NCBI RefSeq assembly: GCF_000763135.2
Contig: NZ_JRPR02000001.1
Coordinates: forward strand, 186,001 to 250,000
Reading direction: 5' to 3'
Origin: Helicobacter jaachi
Lineage (GTDB): Bacteria; Campylobacterota; Campylobacteria; Campylobacterales; Helicobacteraceae
Length of the DNA: 64,000 bases
The notes beneath the pieces were generated by a model. The model was given only the letters and a program-made list of their open reading frames with translations, was not told the DNA's origin and made no database searches. This document shows positions 55,573-64,000 of the stretch, piece by piece. Within the stretch, counting starts at the first letter, position 1. Each line of letters begins with the position of its first letter. Both the position numbers and the translations under genes were made by a program.

Positions 55573-55834
55573 CCTTGCGTATAAAATATGATAGCACACC
55601 ACAAAAAGCGCGCAAATGCCCACAAGCATCGCACTATTATTGCAAAAATATATACTTAAAATCACAAATGGTAGATTAAATACGAGCAAAAATAGCGAAG
55701 TAAGGGTATTTGAGCGAGTTATGCGCTTAAAAATAAGCATATGCAAATGCACTTTGTCAGGCTGTGTGGCAGAGATTTTGCGCTTAAAACGCTTGCGCCA
55801 TATGGAAAACACCACTTCGTAGATTGGGTAAATC
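55552..55834 (-). pseudogene. wecA: Silent alternative 3' end of wecA (inverted)
   Basis: On the minus strand the frame reads IYPIYEVVFSIWRKRFKRKI, then SATQPDKVHLHMLIFKR and two to three hydrophobic helices to LYARLVRFCL and stop; 94 codons including the stop, counted from ATT at 55833. This is the C-terminal part of a WecA/WbpL-type transferase, similar in layout to but different in sequence from the end of the intact gene, including the His-x-His loop linked to sugar recognition. It has no start, promoter or upstream part. It begins exactly at the inverted repeat and its stop overlaps the intact gene's end by 21 bases tail-to-tail. It is either a storage cassette for inversion or a remnant of a duplicate. 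Confidence 0.85.
55796..55834 (-). repeat. wecA: 39-bp inverted repeat, right copy
   Basis: Partner of 55296-55334. Beyond 55834 the sequence (TACAAATGTCG) has no resemblance to wecA, so homology stops sharply at the repeat boundary. Confidence 0.9.
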
Positions 55835-55965
55835 TACAAATGTCGTTATCATAGCCTCGTAAAATAGGGCTTTAAAGATTTTTAAAAACTAAAATGTGTC
55901 CAAATCTGTGTCTTTTCACGCTTGTCGCTTGTGCAGGCAATATTTCATTATAAAAAATAAAAAGC

Positions 55966-55971
55966 TATAAT
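55966..55971 (+). promoter_or_regulatory. -10 box for the second toxin-antitoxin pair
   Basis: TATAAT, 30 bases before the antitoxin ATG at 56001. Confidence 0.5.
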
Positions 55972-56000
55972 TATGAGGAATTTTGAGTAAGGAGACACAA

Positions 56001-56267
56001 ATGGTATTGCAATTAGAGATTACAAATGCTGATGAGAATTTGCTAAAGGCATTGAAAGGCGTAGTGAGGCTGTATCCGCAATCAAAGCTTAAGGTAAAAA
56101 GGCAAAATTCTAAAGGGCAGAAGCTCACAGTTAATGGCTTTACGGAGGAGTTTGAAATGGAGCTTTTAAGGGAGCTAGAGGAAACAAGGCGAGACTACGC
56201 AGCAGGGAAAATTAAGGCGTATAGTGCAGATGAATTTAGAAAGGCTGTCGATAATGGCGAAATTTGA
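56001..56267 (+). CDS. Antitoxin of a second YafQ/RelE-type pair
   Basis: An 88-residue protein: an N-terminal strand-helix (VLQLEITNADENLLKALKGV) and a long acidic C-terminal helix (EEFEMELLRELEETRRDYAAG, then DEFRKAVDNGEI) of the kind that wraps a RelE-type toxin. The frame is open from a TTG at 55983, but AAGGAG sits 7 bases before ATG 56001. It overlaps the toxin by 14 bases. The N-terminus resembles the antitoxin at 12813. Confidence 0.8.
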   Translation: MVLQLEITNADENLLKALKGVVRLYPQSKLKVKRQNSKGQKLTVNGFTEEFEMELLRELEETRRDYAAGKIKAYSADEFRKAVDNGEI

Positions 56268-56532
56268 GCTACTTCAAACAAAACTTTTTCGCAAAGAATA
56301 CAAAAAGCTTAGCTCAAGACTAAAAGATGAAGTCGATAAGGTTTTAGAAAAGCTAGAAAATGGCGAAACTTTAGAATCTAAACATAAAGACCACGGGTTA
56401 AGTGGGAATCTTAGCGGTTTAAGGGACTGCCATGTGAGGTTTGATTTAGTTTTAATCTATCAAAAAGATGGGCAAAATTTAATTATCACCGCTATGCGTA
56501 TAAATACTCATAGTGAGATTTTTAAGAAATAA
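56254..56532 (+). CDS. YafQ/RelE-family toxin (second module)
   Basis: A 92-residue mRNA interferase-like toxin: KDHGLSGNL, LRDCHVRFDLVLIY and THSEIF keep the His, His/Asp and His...Phe pattern of the YafQ group. ATG 56254 inside the antitoxin end is preferred to 56224. It lies 120 bases beyond the wecA inversion cassette. A weak alternative is a ParE-like toxin. Confidence 0.83.
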   Translation: MAKFELLQTKLFRKEYKKLSSRLKDEVDKVLEKLENGETLESKHKDHGLSGNLSGLRDCHVRFDLVLIYQKDGQNLIITAMRINTHSEIFKK

Positions 56533-56614
56533 CCCAAAAAGATTACACAAAAAATCTGCCAGCGTGCAAAAATCAACAATACTCCATTCATAGGCGTCAT
56601 ATAGAATCTAGATT

Positions 56615-57592
56615 CTATTTAACTCCCTGCTTTGCTTGGGAATGAATAATATCTTGAATTTTATGGGCGATTTGCATAGCCCTCATGCCATCGTCTTGAT
56701 TGGGGCGATTGCCATTTACAGATGGCATATTCTTACACATATTCACAAAGTCTATGAGTTCTGAAAGTAGCGATTCTTGTCCTCTTACCTCAATAGTCTC
56801 GGTATTTGCGCTAATTGAGACATTATCCAATCGCTGCTCGACACTTTGCTTATCCACAAATACTTCTTTGCGCAACAAATTACAATCAATATACTCACTT
56901 TCTGTAGTGATACTAATTTGCCTGCGGCGCTTTTCGGTAATGCGACTGGCTACGATATTGGAAAATGAGCCATTAGTGTGGATAATGCACGCTCTAGCAT
57001 ACTCTATCATATCGCCTATAACCACGCCATGCGCGTAAATATCCCGCACATCGCCATTTATGCTTAGAGCCAAATCCACATCGTGTATCATTAAATCAAT
57101 CACCACATCGCAGTCTGTAATGCGCGAACTCATCTTATTTGTGCGGATAAAATCAATATTAATAATCTTATGATTATTGTGTGCCAAAATATGCTTAAGT
57201 GTCAGTACTGCAGGATTGTAACGCTCAATAAAGCCTACTTGTATATTTAAGTGCTTTTCGCGCGCGAGATTAACAATAACTTGCGTAGATTCTAAAGTAT
57301 TAGTGAGGGGCTTTTCAACAAAAATATTTTTGACATAATCGCTCACTTTATTTATGTAATCAAAATGCGTAAAAGTGGGCGTTACGATAATAGCACCATC
57401 GCAGCTTTTTAAATCTGTATCAAGATTTTCTAGTATTTTAATATCAAAGGCTTTGCTTAAACTTTGGCATAATTCTAGGTTTGTATCATACAAAAAGGCA
57501 ATTTCTACATTTTTGAGCATGTTTAAGATTCTCAAATGATTTTGCTCCATTTTGCCTATGCCAAAAAGGGCTATTCTAATTGGCTTATCCAT
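56615..57592 (-). CDS. Gfo/Idh/MocA-family sugar dehydrogenase (WbpB/WlbA-like)
   Basis: A 325-residue NAD(P)-dependent oxidoreductase. Rossmann start IRIALFGIGKMEQNHLRIL, then the EKPLTNTLES cofactor motif (about 93-102) and FIERYNPAV are typical. Beside a WbpE-like aminotransferase and a UDP-sugar 6-dehydrogenase it probably makes a 3-keto-UDP-GlcNAcA for amination, as WbpB/WlbA do in Pseudomonas and Bordetella. It starts 8 bases inside the aminotransferase gene. The assigned substrate is inferred from context. Confidence 0.8.
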   Translation of the reverse strand: MDKPIRIALFGIGKMEQNHLRILNMLKNVEIAFLYDTNLELCQSLSKAFDIKILENLDTDLKSCDGAIIVTPTFTHFDYINKVSDYVKNIFVEKPLTNTLESTQVIVNLAREKHLNIQVGFIERYNPAVLTLKHILAHNNHKIINIDFIRTNKMSSRITDCDVVIDLMIHDVDLALSINGDVRDIYAHGVVIGDMIEYARACIIHTNGSFSNIVASRITEKRRRQISITTESEYIDCNLLRKEVFVDKQSVEQRLDNVSISANTETIEVRGQESLLSELIDFVNMCKNMPSVNGNRPNQDDGMRAMQIAHKIQDIIHSQAKQGVK

Positions 57593-58679
57593 TGACTACC
57601 TCTATCACTCGTGCTTGCTCCTCGTCTGTGAGGAATGGGCTAAATGGCAGGGATAGAATCTCATCGCACACCATTTCGCTTATGGGGAAATCCCCTCTCT
57701 TATACTGATACTGCTTGCAGACCACTTCTTGCAAGTGCAGTGCAATAGGATAATGCACCGCGTATGGAATCTTGGCTTTTTCTAAAGATAGTATGAGTTG
57801 TGAGCGATTTTTAGCGCGGATAGAATACTGCGCATACGCGCTTATATTGCCCTGTGCAATAAAAGGCGTGATGACATTTTTGAGTGAAGTATTGTATATT
57901 TGGGCAATTTTTTGTCTTTTTTGTATTTCATCATCTAAAAATTTAAGTTTCACGCTAAGCACTGCTGCTTGGAGCGCATCAAGGCGCGCATTAAGCCCTA
58001 TAAAGCTATGCTCGTATCGCTTTGTTTGACCATGATTAAGCAAACATCGTATTTTATGCGCTAGAGCATCATCACTTACAAAAACCGCCCCACCATCGCC
58101 ATAGCAGCCCAAAGGCTTGCTAGGGAAAAAGCTTGTTGTAGCCATGGGACTTGCATTGCAAGATTTAACAAGCTTGCCATTTTGCATTTGGCTTGCTCCA
58201 AAGCTTTGCGCACCATCTTCAATTACAGCAATATTATGCGCTAGGGCAATGGCATTAATGCTTGCCATATCCGCCATTTGCCCAAAAATAGACACAGGGA
58301 TAATCGCCTTTGTGCGTGGAGTAAGCGCAGCGGCGAGCTTTGTGCTATCAAGATTGTAGGTTTTCTCATCAATATCTACAAACACGGGCTTTGCGCCCAG
58401 TAGCATAATTGCCTCCACACTTGCAATAAAGCTAAATGGAGAAGTGATAATTTCATCGCCTGCTTTTACCTCAAGTGCCAAAAGTGCTAAAATAAGTGCG
58501 TCTGTCCCACTGCTGCAAGCAATAGCATGCTTTGAATCTGTATAAGCAGCTAGGCTAGATTCTACATCTGCCACCGCACTACCCATAATGAATTGCGAAG
58601 AGTCTAAGACTGCTTGTATGGCTGTGTCAATTTGTGCTTTGTAATGCTTATACTGCGCTTTAAGATTAATAAATTCCAT
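57585..58679 (-). CDS. PLP-dependent sugar aminotransferase, WbpE/WlbC-like
   Basis: A 364-residue DegT/DnrJ/EryC1-family enzyme. Segments MEFINLKAQYKHYKAQIDTA, ACSSGTDALILALLAL, EDGAQSFGASQ and TTSFFPSKPLGCYGDGGAVF (Lys in SKPLG binds PLP) follow P. aeruginosa WbpE almost block for block. WbpE transaminates UDP-3-keto-GlcNAcA, the step after WbpB, so this operon would add a 3-amino group to a uronic acid for the O-chain. It is coupled to the dehydrogenase gene. Confidence 0.87.
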   Translation of the reverse strand: MEFINLKAQYKHYKAQIDTAIQAVLDSSQFIMGSAVADVESSLAAYTDSKHAIACSSGTDALILALLALEVKAGDEIITSPFSFIASVEAIMLLGAKPVFVDIDEKTYNLDSTKLAAALTPRTKAIIPVSIFGQMADMASINAIALAHNIAVIEDGAQSFGASQMQNGKLVKSCNASPMATTSFFPSKPLGCYGDGGAVFVSDDALAHKIRCLLNHGQTKRYEHSFIGLNARLDALQAAVLSVKLKFLDDEIQKRQKIAQIYNTSLKNVITPFIAQGNISAYAQYSIRAKNRSQLILSLEKAKIPYAVHYPIALHLQEVVCKQYQYKRGDFPISEMVCDEILSLPFSPFLTDEEQARVIEVVNG

Positions 58680-58733
58680 TGCTTACCCCACTATAAAAAG
58701 TGGCATATCATAGCAAAATACGCTAAACAACGC

Positions 58734-59231
58734 CTACTCCGCTTTATCCACGCAAGCCACAATCTCTCGCGCAATCTCCACAGGCGAGCCTCCTCCACCT
58801 ACGACATATTTGGCCTGCTTTTCGTATATATCTTTGCGCTCATGATAAAGTCTTCTTGCCTTTGTCATATCCGCAAAAAGCGGTCTTTGCTCCCTTTGTC
58901 TGGCATTTAGCCGCTCACAAATTTGCTCAAAGCCCACATCAAGCCAAAACACACGCCCCAAATAACTCACATCATTATAAATAGGCATACCTCCGCCTGT
59001 GGCAATCACAGCATTTTTGACATTAGCAGAAATCCACAAAATCAGTTGAGATTCTATACGACGAAACCCACTCTCCCCCACAGATTGAAAAATCTCCCTC
59101 ACACTTTTGCCCATATTCTGTTCAATTAAGTTATCTGTATCAAGCAAAAAACGCCCTCCAAGTAGCGCAATCTCCCTGCCGATGGTGGTTTTCCCACTGC
59201 CCATAAAACCAATTAAGACAATATTTTCCAA
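58734..59231 (-). CDS. aroK: Shikimate kinase
   Basis: A 165-residue kinase of the shikimate pathway. P-loop IVLIGFMGSGKTTIGREIA, the shikimate-binding D-T-D (LLDTDNLIE), RRIE and ATGGGMP motifs, and the lid Arg in REQRPLF are all present. TTG start with GGAG 5 bases upstream. It is 2 bases after the AMIN gene and last in the recA-eno operon, matching HP0157. Confidence 0.93.
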   Translation of the reverse strand: MENIVLIGFMGSGKTTIGREIALLGGRFLLDTDNLIEQNMGKSVREIFQSVGESGFRRIESQLILWISANVKNAVIATGGGMPIYNDVSYLGRVFWLDVGFEQICERLNARQREQRPLFADMTKARRLYHERKDIYEKQAKYVVGGGGSPVEIAREIVACVDKAE

Positions 59232-59233
59232 AT

Positions 59234-59826
59234 TTACTCCAAAGTAATCACAAATCCATCGCGTTGAGGCGTGATAATATGCTTATAGCGCCCATCAAGC
59301 CCTATGGAGATTCTATAAAATCCCTCATGTGTGGATATTTCCGCATCGCTAAAATACTTTTTGTTGAGCGTAATTTTTTGATGCTCATTATTTGTTACGC
59401 CCTCAATATCAAGCACGAGCCGATAAGGCTCTGGCAAAACAAAATCGCGCAGCATTTTTTTGCGCGTGGCGATAAAAATAGCGCTTTGATTAACTACAAG
59501 TTCAAATTCGCCTAACTTAAAGCGATTTTCTGCGCTGTATTTCGCACCTTGAGCTTTTTGGAGTATTGACAAAGGGTAGTGCCAATCAATGCTCTCATCA
59601 AGCTGGATAGTTTTCTGCTCAATGGAGCCATCAAGGTTTTGGTAAGTAATTTGCACATTTTTTAAGATTCTAGCTGTGCTAGGCAGGACAAAATCAATGC
59701 TTGAAAGTGGCTCTTGATGTAGGCTTGGCGGCTTATGCTCTTCTGCTTTTGGTGTAATCACAGATTGAAAAGGATTTTCTCTAGCAACAAGCAAGCCCGC
59801 ACAAAGCCATAAATATATTAATTTCT

Positions 59827-59830
<4 letters not shown>
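59234..59830 (-). CDS. AMIN-domain periplasmic protein
   Basis: A 198-residue exported protein with a signal peptide (MKKLIYLWLCAGLLVA) and a C-terminal AMIN-like region (about 105-195; LVLDIEGVTNNEHQKI, EGFYRISIGLDGRYKH). AMIN domains bind peptidoglycan or septal components. GTG start overlaps the stop of the small coiled-coil gene (GTGA), so the two are coupled; the same pair follows enolase in H. pylori. Confidence 0.75.
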
Positions 59831-61382
<1,552 letters not shown>

Positions 61383-61412
61383 TCACTCCTTCAAGTAACA
61401 TATTTATAGAAT

Positions 61413-62450
61413 CTACACTTCAGATTCTGGCTCATCTGGCAAAGGTAAAATCTCATCTTTAGAGCCAATTTGCTCTTTAATCTTTGCTGTAATCTCTTCA
61501 GCCAAAGCCTTATCTTCTTTCAAAAGCAGCTTTGCATTCTCGCGCCCTTGCCCTAGCTTTTTGTCATTATAACTTAGCCACGCACCGCTTTTATCGATAA
61601 TATCAAGCTTAATGCCATAATCAATAATCTCACCCTCCTTGCTAATGCCCTCACCAAACATAATATCAAATTCAGCCTCTCGAAATGGCGGAGCTACTTT
61701 GTTTTTGACTACTTTTGCCTTTGTGCGATTGCCAACTTGCTGTTCATTTTGCTTTAAAGTAGCAATGCGGCGCACATCAATGCGCACACTAGCATAAAAT
61801 TTTAGCGCGTTGCCCCCTGTAGTTGTTTCAGGGCTGCCATAGCCCATTGTGCCAATTTTCATACGAATTTGATTAATAAAAATTAATGTCGCATTCATTT
61901 TATGCAGCACGCCTGTAATTTTGCGCAGCGCATGGCTCATAAGGCGCGCTTGTAATCCTACATGCTGGTCGCCCATATCGCCCTCAATCTCTGCTTTTGG
62001 AGTAAGGGCTGCTACAGAATCTATAACGATTAAATCCACAGCCCCGCTGCGTGTGAGTGTTTCTAAAATCTCTAATGCCTGCTCGCCTGTATCAGGCTGG
62101 GATACAAGCAGATTTTCTGTATCCACGCCCAAACGCTTTGCATAATACACATCTAGGGCGTGCTCTGCGTCAATAAAGGCGCAAATACCGCCATTTCTTT
62201 GGCATTCTGCAACAATTTGCAAGCTTAGCGTTGTTTTGCCGCTAGATTCTGGACCATAAATCTCAATAATCCTTCCTTTAGGCACGCCGCCAATGCCCAA
62301 AGCCATATCAAGCCCTAGCGAGCCTGTGGAGATACTATCGATTTTCTCTACTTGTTTATCGCCTAAGCGCACCAAAGCACCCTTGCCAAATGCTTTATCG
62401 ATTTGCTTGAGGGCTAGCTCTATTGCCTTTTGCTTTTTCTCATCTACCAT
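61413..62450 (-). CDS. recA: Recombinase RecA
   Basis: A 345-residue strand-exchange protein: Walker [17 protein letters not shown], Walker [11 protein letters not shown], the L2 loop region [16 protein letters not shown] and the acidic C-terminus. Of interest here because homologous inversion at the hsdS and wecA cassettes could depend on it, no dedicated invertase being present in the window. I see no LexA-type box upstream, in keeping with the absence of LexA from Helicobacter. Confidence 0.96.
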   Translation of the reverse strand: MVDEKKQKAIELALKQIDKAFGKGALVRLGDKQVEKIDSISTGSLGLDMALGIGGVPKGRIIEIYGPESSGKTTLSLQIVAECQRNGGICAFIDAEHALDVYYAKRLGVDTENLLVSQPDTGEQALEILETLTRSGAVDLIVIDSVAALTPKAEIEGDMGDQHVGLQARLMSHALRKITGVLHKMNATLIFINQIRMKIGTMGYGSPETTTGGNALKFYASVRIDVRRIATLKQNEQQVGNRTKAKVVKNKVAPPFREAEFDIMFGEGISKEGEIIDYGIKLDIIDKSGAWLSYNDKKLGQGRENAKLLLKEDKALAEEITAKIKEQIGSKDEILPLPDEPESEV

Positions 62451-62512
62451 TGTTATCCTTTTTGTGAATTACAAAATAGCGAGATTTTATCTAAGTTTGA
62501 CTAAATTAACCT

Positions 62513-62518
62513 TATAAT
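62513..62518 (+). promoter_or_regulatory. -10 box for mqnD
   Basis: TATAAT 28 bases before the first possible start codon, in the gap divergent from recA. Confidence 0.5.
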
Positions 62519-62545
62519 TTTGCGCAAAAATAGAGAGGATAAGTG

Positions 62546-63403
62546 ATGCTAAGTGTCGCGCATAGCCCTGATGCAGATGATTTATTTATGTATTATGCCA
62601 TTGTTTTTGGGTGGGTAGATTCTACAAACTTACGTTTTAGCAATGTTGCAAAGGATATTGAGAGTTTAAATGTTGCAGCCATACGCGGTGAATATGATAT
62701 TAGCGCCATTTCATTTGCCCTATATCCGCATATTGCGCAAGATTACGCGCTTTTGCGCACGGGAGTGAGCTTTGGCAATGGCTATGGACCAAAACTTATT
62801 AAGCAAAAAGGTAAAAGTTTAAAGCAACATTTTAAAGTCGCGCTAAGTGGGCAGCACACGACAAATGCGATGATTTTTAAAATGGCGTATCCTCATGCGC
62901 GCATTATTTATAAGCATTTTCTTGATATAGAATCTAGCGTGTTAAATGGCGAGGTAGATGCGGGCGTGCTTATTCATGAATCTATTTTAAACTTTAGCCC
63001 TAAGCTTGAGGTGGAAGCTGAAATATGGGATATTTGGCAGGATTTAAATAAACAAAATCTCCCCTTGCCTCTAGGCGGTATGGCTTTGCGCCGCTCTTTA
63101 ACGCTCACAACTGCCATAGAATGCGAGCAAATGCTCACAAAAGCTGTGCAATTAGCTGTGCATAATAAATATATCCTTAGTCAAATGTTGCTTGAGCGAG
63201 GCATTATCCGCGTGAATGAACAAGAGCTTGAGACTTATCTTAATCTTTATGCCAACGCAGATTCTATATCCATGAGTGAAATCGAGCTGCGCGCGCTAGA
63301 TAAGCTGTTTGAGCTAGGGTATAATGCGCACTTTTATCCGCAGTGTATAAATGCACAAGATTATCTTATCCCTACAGAATACACCTCTTTGCGTTTTACA
63401 TAA
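62546..63403 (+). CDS. mqnD: 1,4-dihydroxy-6-naphthoate synthase MqnD
   Basis: A 285-residue enzyme of the futalosine route that converts cyclic dehypoxanthine futalosine to 1,4-dihydroxy-6-naphthoate for menaquinone. Family segments: VAHSPDADDLFMYYAI, YDISAISFALYPHIAQDYAL, GPKLI, VDAGVLIHES and LPLPLGGMALRR with the GG loop. GTG 62543 and ATG 62546 are both possible; AGAGGA spacing favours the ATG. It is divergent from recA, as in H. pylori HP0152/HP0153. Confidence 0.88.
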   Translation: MLSVAHSPDADDLFMYYAIVFGWVDSTNLRFSNVAKDIESLNVAAIRGEYDISAISFALYPHIAQDYALLRTGVSFGNGYGPKLIKQKGKSLKQHFKVALSGQHTTNAMIFKMAYPHARIIYKHFLDIESSVLNGEVDAGVLIHESILNFSPKLEVEAEIWDIWQDLNKQNLPLPLGGMALRRSLTLTTAIECEQMLTKAVQLAVHNKYILSQMLLERGIIRVNEQELETYLNLYANADSISMSEIELRALDKLFELGYNAHFYPQCINAQDYLIPTEYTSLRFT

Positions 63404-63564
63404 TGTCACATAATGCCACGCTGTTGCCTTGTCTCAAAAAAAACTTCATTTTCAAAGGTTTTACATTCACAAGCCCCGTTTTAGCTTTAAAATCCTATCG
63501 CGAGGCTCTTTTATAGAATCTACCTTTAAGAAGCAAAGTTGAGCGGCGTAAGAAATGATAGAAT

Positions 63565-64000
63565 CTACTTTTTAAGCGATTGTCTTTGATAGGGCGCGAT
63601 TTGCTTGCGGTAGATTCTAAGCAGGGAGATAAAAAGTGCTGTAATGGCTGGACCGATGATAATTCCCCAGAATCCAAAGCTTGTAAGCCCGGCTAAAATA
63701 GCAAAAAAGATGAGTAGTTCATTAATATGCACCGAAGTTTTAAGCACTTTTTTATTGATAATGCCTATGAGGAATGGCTTAATGATATTATCAATAATCA
63801 CCGCGCACACAATAAGCGCATATAGGGCGATGATAAGTGCATTTTGCGTATTGCCCAAATAAAATTCATATCCAGCCAAAGGCAGCCACACTAGCCCACC
63901 GCCAACTATTGGCACGATTGATGAAAGCCCATAGAGCATACCAAAAAACACTCCATCATAGCCAAAAAACGCTATCATCACGCCAAAGGCAGCACCCTGC
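63565..64000 (-). CDS. AI-2E-family permease, C-terminal part (runs off the right edge)
   Basis: The frame is open to the window edge (QGAAFGVMIAFFGYDGVFFG...). The visible about 145 residues hold three to four membrane helices and the family's GLSSIVPIVGGGLVWLP and IDNIIKPFLIG motifs, ending with a basic tail (RIYRKQIAPYQRQSLKK). These permeases (PF01594) move small molecules such as autoinducers or act as ion antiporters; the substrate is not known. The 161-base gap before it holds only two AGAATCT words and a CCACGCTGTTGCC scrap of the intergenic repeat. Confidence 0.8.
   Translation of the reverse strand, partial: QGAAFGVMIAFFGYDGVFFGMLYGLSSIVPIVGGGLVWLPLAGYEFYLGNTQNALIIALYALIVCAVIIDNIIKPFLIGIINKKVLKTSVHINELLIFFAILAGLTSFGFWGIIIGPAITALFISLLRIYRKQIAPYQRQSLKK

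Noticed and set aside
55552-55815. 87-residue minus-strand ORF as a separate small membrane protein
   Set aside because: The reading frame continues upstream to the inverted repeat and matches the C-terminal part of WecA-type transferases; it has no ribosome site of its own.
62451-62545. SOS box upstream of recA
   Set aside because: No LexA-type inverted repeat is visible, and Helicobacter has no LexA as far as I know.

Overview
The window is chromosomal DNA from a Campylobacterota bacterium, almost certainly a Helicobacter of the enterohepatic type; I do not name a species. The evidence is blocks whose order I remember from H. pylori (csd3-Nudix-pgbA-glcD, lysC-hobA-holB-folP, cznCBA, nudA/hemW, DUF507-carA, NSS symporter-ybgC-DUF493, a COG3400 gene-aroB-mscS-mtaB-ftsH-like, and mqnD/recA-eno-aroK), Helicobacter-specific genes (hobA, csd3, cytoplasmic TlpD-like receptor) and TATAAT-type promoters without an obvious -35. 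Isoleucine/valine synthesis (ilvBH), which H. pylori lacks, points away from gastric species.

Layout. 1-5.9 kb: start of flgM, a cell-shape peptidase (csd3), a Nudix hydrolase, a short PgbA-like protein, glcD, an NlpC/P60-like protein and a lipoprotein. 6-12 kb: CynX-type exporter, ilvBH, pdxJ-pdxA, a PAP2 phosphatase. 12.2-19.4 kb: a complete type I restriction-modification operon (hsdR-hsdM-hsdS, minus strand) facing an inverted, promoterless hsdS fragment, with a YafQ-type toxin-antitoxin pair between them. 19.5-26.9 kb: alaS, lysC, hobA, holB, folP and an unknown gene. 27-32.4 kb: cznCBA metal efflux. 32.5-38.9 kb: rppH, hemW, tRNA-Lys, fur, TlpD-like chemoreceptor, pbp1A. 39-51.4 kb: housekeeping operons (carA, a sodium symporter, ybgC, mqnA, aroB, mscS, mtaB, an FtsH-like protein). 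51.4-58.7 kb: a surface-polysaccharide region (ugd, a wecA/wbpL-like initiating transferase, WbpB- and WbpE-like sugar enzymes) with a second YafQ-type module. 58.7-64 kb: aroK-AMIN-FtsB-like-eno-recA, mqnD, and the end of an AI-2E-type permease.

Main discoveries. Two loci carry an intact gene facing an inverted alternative 3' end, with inverted repeats at exactly the point where the two versions diverge. (1) wecA: its last ~90 codons have an inverted alternative, bounded by a 39-bp inverted repeat with only two synonymous mismatches; inversion would give an in-frame hybrid glycosyltransferase. (2) hsdS: an inverted cassette carrying another target-recognition domain is linked by 41-bp and 29-bp inverted repeats, so inversion would change DNA specificity. 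Each switch candidate lies beside or encloses a YafQ-type toxin-antitoxin module. I interpret both as candidate phase-variable switches, one of surface sugar and one of DNA methylation.

Two repeat phenomena run through the window. The 7-mer AGATTCT/AGAATCT is strongly over-represented, including seven copies in about 105 bp of alaS. Palindromic elements ending in ATTGC...GCAAT or encoding RHAERSEAS sit in frame inside hsdS, alaS and ugd, much like Rickettsia palindromic elements. A separate multi-hairpin repeat family occupies several intergenic regions, mostly at gene 3' ends.
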